A stretch of DNA of 64,000 bases from Phytoseiulus persimilis. Taxonomy: Eukaryota; Arthropoda; Arachnida; Mesostigmata; Phytoseiidae. Positions 62,251 to 64,000 of this stretch are shown here, piece after piece. Positions within the stretch are counted from its first letter, which is position 1, and every line of letters begins with the position of its first letter. Position numbers and translations under genes: made by a program. Location: contig CM075104.1 of NCBI GenBank assembly GCA_037576195.1, forward strand, positions 874,775-938,774, given 5' to 3'. The notes under the pieces were generated by a model that saw nothing but the letters and a program-made list of their open reading frames with translations, did not search any database and was not told where the DNA came from.

Positions 62251-64000
62251 ATCTCAAGTCCTGACTGCTCTCTCTGATTGAGGAATACTGATTTTACACA
62301 GGGCTTGGTCAAGTAGTCTGCTCTTTGATTGGCGCTTCCAACGTGCTCGATCCCAATTTCTCGATTCGAGTAGAGCTGTCGAATGTAATGAAATCTGAGT
62401 TCCATATGCTTGGCTCTACGATACTGTCTGGCATCCTTAAGTGATTGGATGGCTGCCATCGAATCTATCTGGATGATCGGCTCTTCTGGGATACCCAGTT
62501 CTCCCAGAAGGTTGCGAAGCCAGAGCGCTGACTTGATGCATCCTGTAGATGCCACGAACTCTGATTACATGGAGGAAAGCGAAATGTTCATTGTTTTGTG
62601 GAGCTACAAATAATTGGGCCCCCCTGTCTGAGTTTCAGACATCCTGAGGTAGACTTGCGATCCTCGATGGATCCAGCGAAGTCTGAGTCGCTGAAGTACA
62701 GCGTGCCTGGGGTGTCATCACTTCTGTACGTGATGCCCAGATCTGAGGTTGTCTCCAAATATCTCAGGACTCTCAAGCCAGCCTGGAAATGCTGAGGAGT
62801 TGATTTGTCCATATATCTTTATAGGTAGGATGTGACGAAAGAAATGTCAACTCTCGTACCGCAAGCCAAATATGGGAGAGCTCCTATCAGAGAACGATAT
62901 TCGGTATCGGAGCATTGACCGTTGGTCTCGATGGGATACATCGAACTGTAACATGGGGTGACTGCTCCTTTCGAATCTGACATACCGAATCTCTGTATCA
63001 ACTCGTCCACGAATTCATTCTGGTGAATGCGGACCGAGAAGTCGCTGCCTCTTTCGATCTGAAGACCTATATTATCTGAAGACCTATATTATCTGAAGAC
63101 CTGAAGTATCTGAGACCAGAAGTAGTGATCTCGAATTCTTTCCTGAGGGAAGTGATGAACTCCTCTGCCTGTCTTTCGGTCTTCCTTGCAAGTATGGCGT
63201 CATCGACCCATATGCATAAGAGCATGCGATGTTCTCCGTTCTTGAAGAAGATACAGCTGTTAGTCTTGCTCTATTGAAGTCCTCTGAACAGAACGATCTC
63301 CGTTAGCTTATCAAAGAAACTTCGGCTCGATTGCTTGAGACCATACATGCTTCTCAGTAGCTTCAATACCTTGTTGGCCTGTACTCCTCTTACGCCTTCA
63401 GGCACCTCAAGATAGAGGTCTTCCTCGAGTTCTGCTTGAAGAAAAGCTGCGCGTACACCAAACTGATTAGGGAAAAGTTTTTCCTGCGTTGCTAAACTGA
63501 GGATCGTTCTGATTCCTTCAGCTCGGGATACGGGGCTGTATATCCTGTTTGCAAAGAAGTCTATTCCTTTCTTCTGCGAATATCCCTTCGCAACTACTCC
63601 AGCTTTGTATCGTCCTGTGCCATTTGGGTTAGCCTTATACTTGAATACCCATTTCGAGCCGATGGCTTTACGTCCAGGCGGTAGTGTTGCGGGAGTCCAC
63701 ACCTTCATGTCAGTCATTGCTTTGAGTTCTTCAACGGCCTTCGTCCAGTGGACGCGATCGGAGCTTGCCATTGCTTCTTGATAAGTCATTGGCGTTTGGC
63801 TTTTCGGGTAAGCGGTGTCGGTTGCTGCACCTTCTCTTTTCGATATCCCGCTAAGATGATTGGAGTCAGCCACAATCTGCAGTTTTTCCGTACGTTTCTT
63901 GCTCGCCTCGGGATTGATGCGTAGGAAACCTTCTTCGTCGCTTTCGTAATCGCTTGAGGCGCTTTCGTACATGGGTGCTGCCGGCTTTGGTGAATTTATT
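62238..64000 (-). pseudogene. pol: Copia D pol: RT and RNase H (continues past the window)
   Basis: On the minus strand from the right edge: acidic linker, RT start (HWTKAVEELKAM, AIGSKWVFKYKANPNG, FGVRAAFLQAELEEDLYLEV), MYGLKQSSRSF, WVDDAILARKTERQ (catalytic, about 63,205), YRSLIGALPYLACGTRVDIS, then RNase H (YFSDSDFAGSIEDRKSTSG, RAKHMELRFHYIRQLY, ADYLTKPCVKSVF) to the stop at 62,238. Breaks occur near 63,270, 63,010-63,110 (with a small tandem duplication of GAAGACCTATATTATCT), 62,815 and 62,588-62,556. It is closer to the common 'KSTSG' type of copia than copies A-C. Confidence 0.85.

Overview
The window is eukaryotic, almost certainly metazoan DNA. It has spliceosomal introns of 71-101 bp with GT/AG ends, AATAAA signals, mariner, hAT and MULE DNA transposons, R1-type and other non-LTR retrotransposons, and Ty3/gypsy and several Ty1/copia lineages. 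The mix suits an arthropod or another ecdysozoan, but the sequence alone does not name the species. It is a nest of mobile elements with very little host coding DNA. I see two likely host genes: one exon of a phospholipase A2-like gene (about 5,586-5,843, minus) and a three-exon gene for a small secreted protein (47,140-47,803, plus).

1-28,700: three copies (A, B, C) of one unusual copia family dominate. Copy A (1-5,585) lacks its 5' part. Copy B (6,747-12,352) has a truncated 5' LTR and stops inside an accessory gene. Copy C (19,584-26,972) starts inside the integrase. After gag-pol, each copy carries (i) a sense ORF that begins inside the end of pol and encodes a signal-peptide/TM protein (env-like), and then, on the opposite strand, (ii) a Ser/Thr-rich mucin-like type II membrane protein and (iii) a long coiled-coil membrane protein whose gene has a clear 101-bp intron. 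The 3' LTR follows. A decayed relative lies on the minus strand at 36,831-43,000. A second copia lineage (D, 61,719-64,000, minus) carries a related env-like ORF but no antisense genes before its probable 3' LTR. B and C are separated by a Helitron-like element (12,996-19,078) made almost wholly of about 130 copies of a 45-bp minisatellite, next to a 5'-truncated sibling. C is inserted in a defective gypsy element (26,973-28,714).

28,975-45,400: a MULE DNA transposon, a decayed non-LTR element, a 213-bp hAT-type MITE with target duplication, a copia gag fragment, the ancient copia copy described above, an R1-type LINE fragment and a small dispersed piece of the 45-bp minisatellite.

45,400-64,000: the secreted-protein gene; copia E (48,484-52,320), broken by a LINE 3' end, a roughly 200-bp palindrome and a 1,099-bp mariner-type element with long TIRs that encodes only an HTH domain; an R1-type LINE on the minus strand that received an apparently intact 1,284-bp mariner (52,648-53,931); a decayed hAT transposase; a GC-rich unassigned ORF; a 5'-truncated LINE; and copia D.

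The candidate undescribed system is the copia family with a sense env-like gene plus a convergent antisense cassette of two membrane-protein genes, one of them spliced. Homology between copies was judged by eye; no database search was possible.
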